DNA from: an uncultured Porphyromonadaceae bacterium
GTDB taxonomy: Bacteria > Bacteroidota > Bacteroidia > Bacteroidales > Muribaculaceae
Length of the DNA stretch: 20,222 bases
NCBI GenBank assembly: GCA_900550025.1
Contig: URQP01000038.1
Span: forward strand, 1-20,222
Direction of reading: 5' to 3'
Shown: positions 19,818 through 20,222 of the stretch, in pieces
Layout of the letters: every line of letters begins with the position of its first letter
Numbering within the stretch: position 1 is the stretch's first letter
Notes under the pieces: model-generated
The model's database searches: none
The model's input: the letters and a program-made list of their open reading frames with translations, nothing else
What the model was told of the DNA's origin: nothing
Program-made: the position numbers and the translations under genes

Positions 19818-19941
19818 GGGATTACCGTTACGCTTCCCGCTCCTCAAAGCGACCTTGCCAACTACTTGTTGGAAGACCCATGCATCTTTGACTTGGCAGA
19901 AGCCAAAGAGCGTGCGGACGAAAAGGACATTAGAAGAACAA
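19818..19941 (+). pseudogene. Fragment of a YhcG/DUF1016 (PDDEXK) nuclease gene
   Basis: About 41 codons read GITVTLPAPQSDLANYLLED, then PCIFDLAEAKERADEKDIRR. The LP.PQSDLA..LL.DPY.FDF pattern followed by an ERD segment is the junction in DUF1016/YhcG proteins that leads into the C-terminal PDDEXK nuclease domain. Everything before (the N-terminal DUF1016 domain) and after (the nuclease core) is missing. The left edge touches a partial family A repeat and the right edge a full family A copy at 19945, so repeats bound the relic on both sides. YhcG genes are mobile accessory genes often near restriction systems. Identification is from motif memory over a short stretch. Confidence 0.55.
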
Positions 19942-19944
19942 CGT

Positions 19945-20060
19945 CAGCCCCGTGGGGGCTGTTGATGCGTAACCCGCCACCTTGGCGGTGGGTAGTGGAC
20001 ATACAGCGGTATCGGCTTCGTAGATGCCGCGCTTGGAATGTCGGTGTTACTATTACGGTT
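19945..20060 (+). repeat. Repeat family A, copy 4
   Basis: CAGCCCCGTGGGGGCTG hairpin, GCGTAACCC, hairpin CCGCCACCTTGGCGGTGGG, then CGGCTTCGTAGATGCCGCGC and TTGGAATG. The second stem differs from copies 1 and 2 but keeps pairing (CCGCCA/TGGCGG). Bases 20061-20146 show nothing recognisable. Confidence 0.85.
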
Positions 20061-20146
20061 CTACGAGGTTGTGACGGTTGGCGGGTATCTGCCTGAAATG
20101 CTTAGAAATGCAGTTTATTATAGGCAAAAATGAATGGCATTTTTTG

Positions 20147-20154
20147 TAACTTTG
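20147..20154 (+). promoter_or_regulatory. -7 box of the gene entering the right edge
   Basis: TAACTTTG fits TAnnTTTG. Start near 20161 gives a leader of about 21 bases to the ATG at 20182. No -33 element at the right spacing. Confidence 0.5.
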
Positions 20155-20181
20155 TAAAGTTTATAATGAATATCTTCGCAT

Positions 20182-20222
20182 ATGAAGAAGTGGCAGAAAA
20201 CAGTCGGTATTATTGCATGTGC
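20182..20222 (+). CDS. Start of a probable exported protein, cut by the window edge
   Basis: Only 13 codons are visible, reading MKKWQKTVGIIAC: a basic N-terminus then a hydrophobic stretch, as at the start of a signal peptide. The Cys at 13 is too early to be called a lipobox. A competing ATG at 20166 opens a different frame (MNIFAYEEVAENS) that also stays open to the edge, but it would leave a leader of only about five bases and looks less like an N-terminus. The product cannot be named. Confidence 0.45.
   Translation, partial: MKKWQKTVGIIAC

Noticed and set aside
19815..20096. 93-codon plus-strand frame from the YhcG remnant into repeat A
   Set aside because: Only the first 41 codons or so resemble a protein; the rest is repeat A read through. 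Listed as a pseudogene instead.

Overview
The window looks like a chromosomal segment from a Bacteroidales gut bacterium, probably of the Muribaculaceae type. The support is: repeated promoters with a TAnnTTTG -7 box (the Bacteroides primary sigma-factor consensus); a CarboxypepD_reg/plug/barrel outer-membrane protein; a C-terminal tail of the type IX secretion kind; a TrpB2-type tryptophan synthase beta chain; a Bacteroidales-style GntR/ABC operon; and GC-rich coding sequence with AT-rich promoters. The family-level placement is inferred from overall character and was not computed.

Layout: (1) 1-2103: a secreted SGNH/CE2-like esterase, then about 800 bases of repeats holding a decayed AAA_14/DUF4143 ATPase fragment between 19-bp inverted repeats. 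(2) 2104-5949: trpB on the minus strand, an AT-rich zeta-toxin-like kinase with a small partner gene inside a 51-bp direct repeat, and gdhA. (3) 5950-9780: an inverted-repeat-bounded 168-bp element, a shared hairpin terminator, then a minus-strand pair, a TolB-like beta-propeller protein and a large N-acetylmuramoyl-L-alanine amidase with Ig-like domains and a sorting tail. (4) 9781-12508: repeats, then a three-gene operon (ABC ATPase, ABC permease, YtrA-like GntR regulator) with a full promoter, a probable self-operator and an unusually strong Shine-Dalgarno sequence. (5) 12509-16741: a TonB-receptor-like outer-membrane barrel protein, repeats, and a solitary P22-type phage portal-like gene. 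(6) 16742-20222: a lipoprotein with OmpA-like and TPR domains whose codon use suggests very high expression, a small bacterial-PH-domain membrane protein between 106-bp direct repeats, a fragment of a YhcG/DUF1016 nuclease, and the start of another gene.

The most unusual layer is non-coding. At least four families of hairpin-forming dispersed repeats (called A, B, C and D here) fill nearly every longer intergenic space. Two designs sit exactly at stop codons and run with the gene: paired short hairpins followed by GGTTAT/GGTTAAG heptads (after the esterase, the barrel protein and the portal gene, and at the left edge), and GTTGAGN heptads (after trpB and gntR). Both heptad types place stop codons in several or all frames just past the gene. 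Two small genes or modules (zeta, PH-domain) lie between direct repeats, and two fragments of accessory genes are embedded among the repeats. The intergenic spaces therefore look like repeated sites of insertion and loss.
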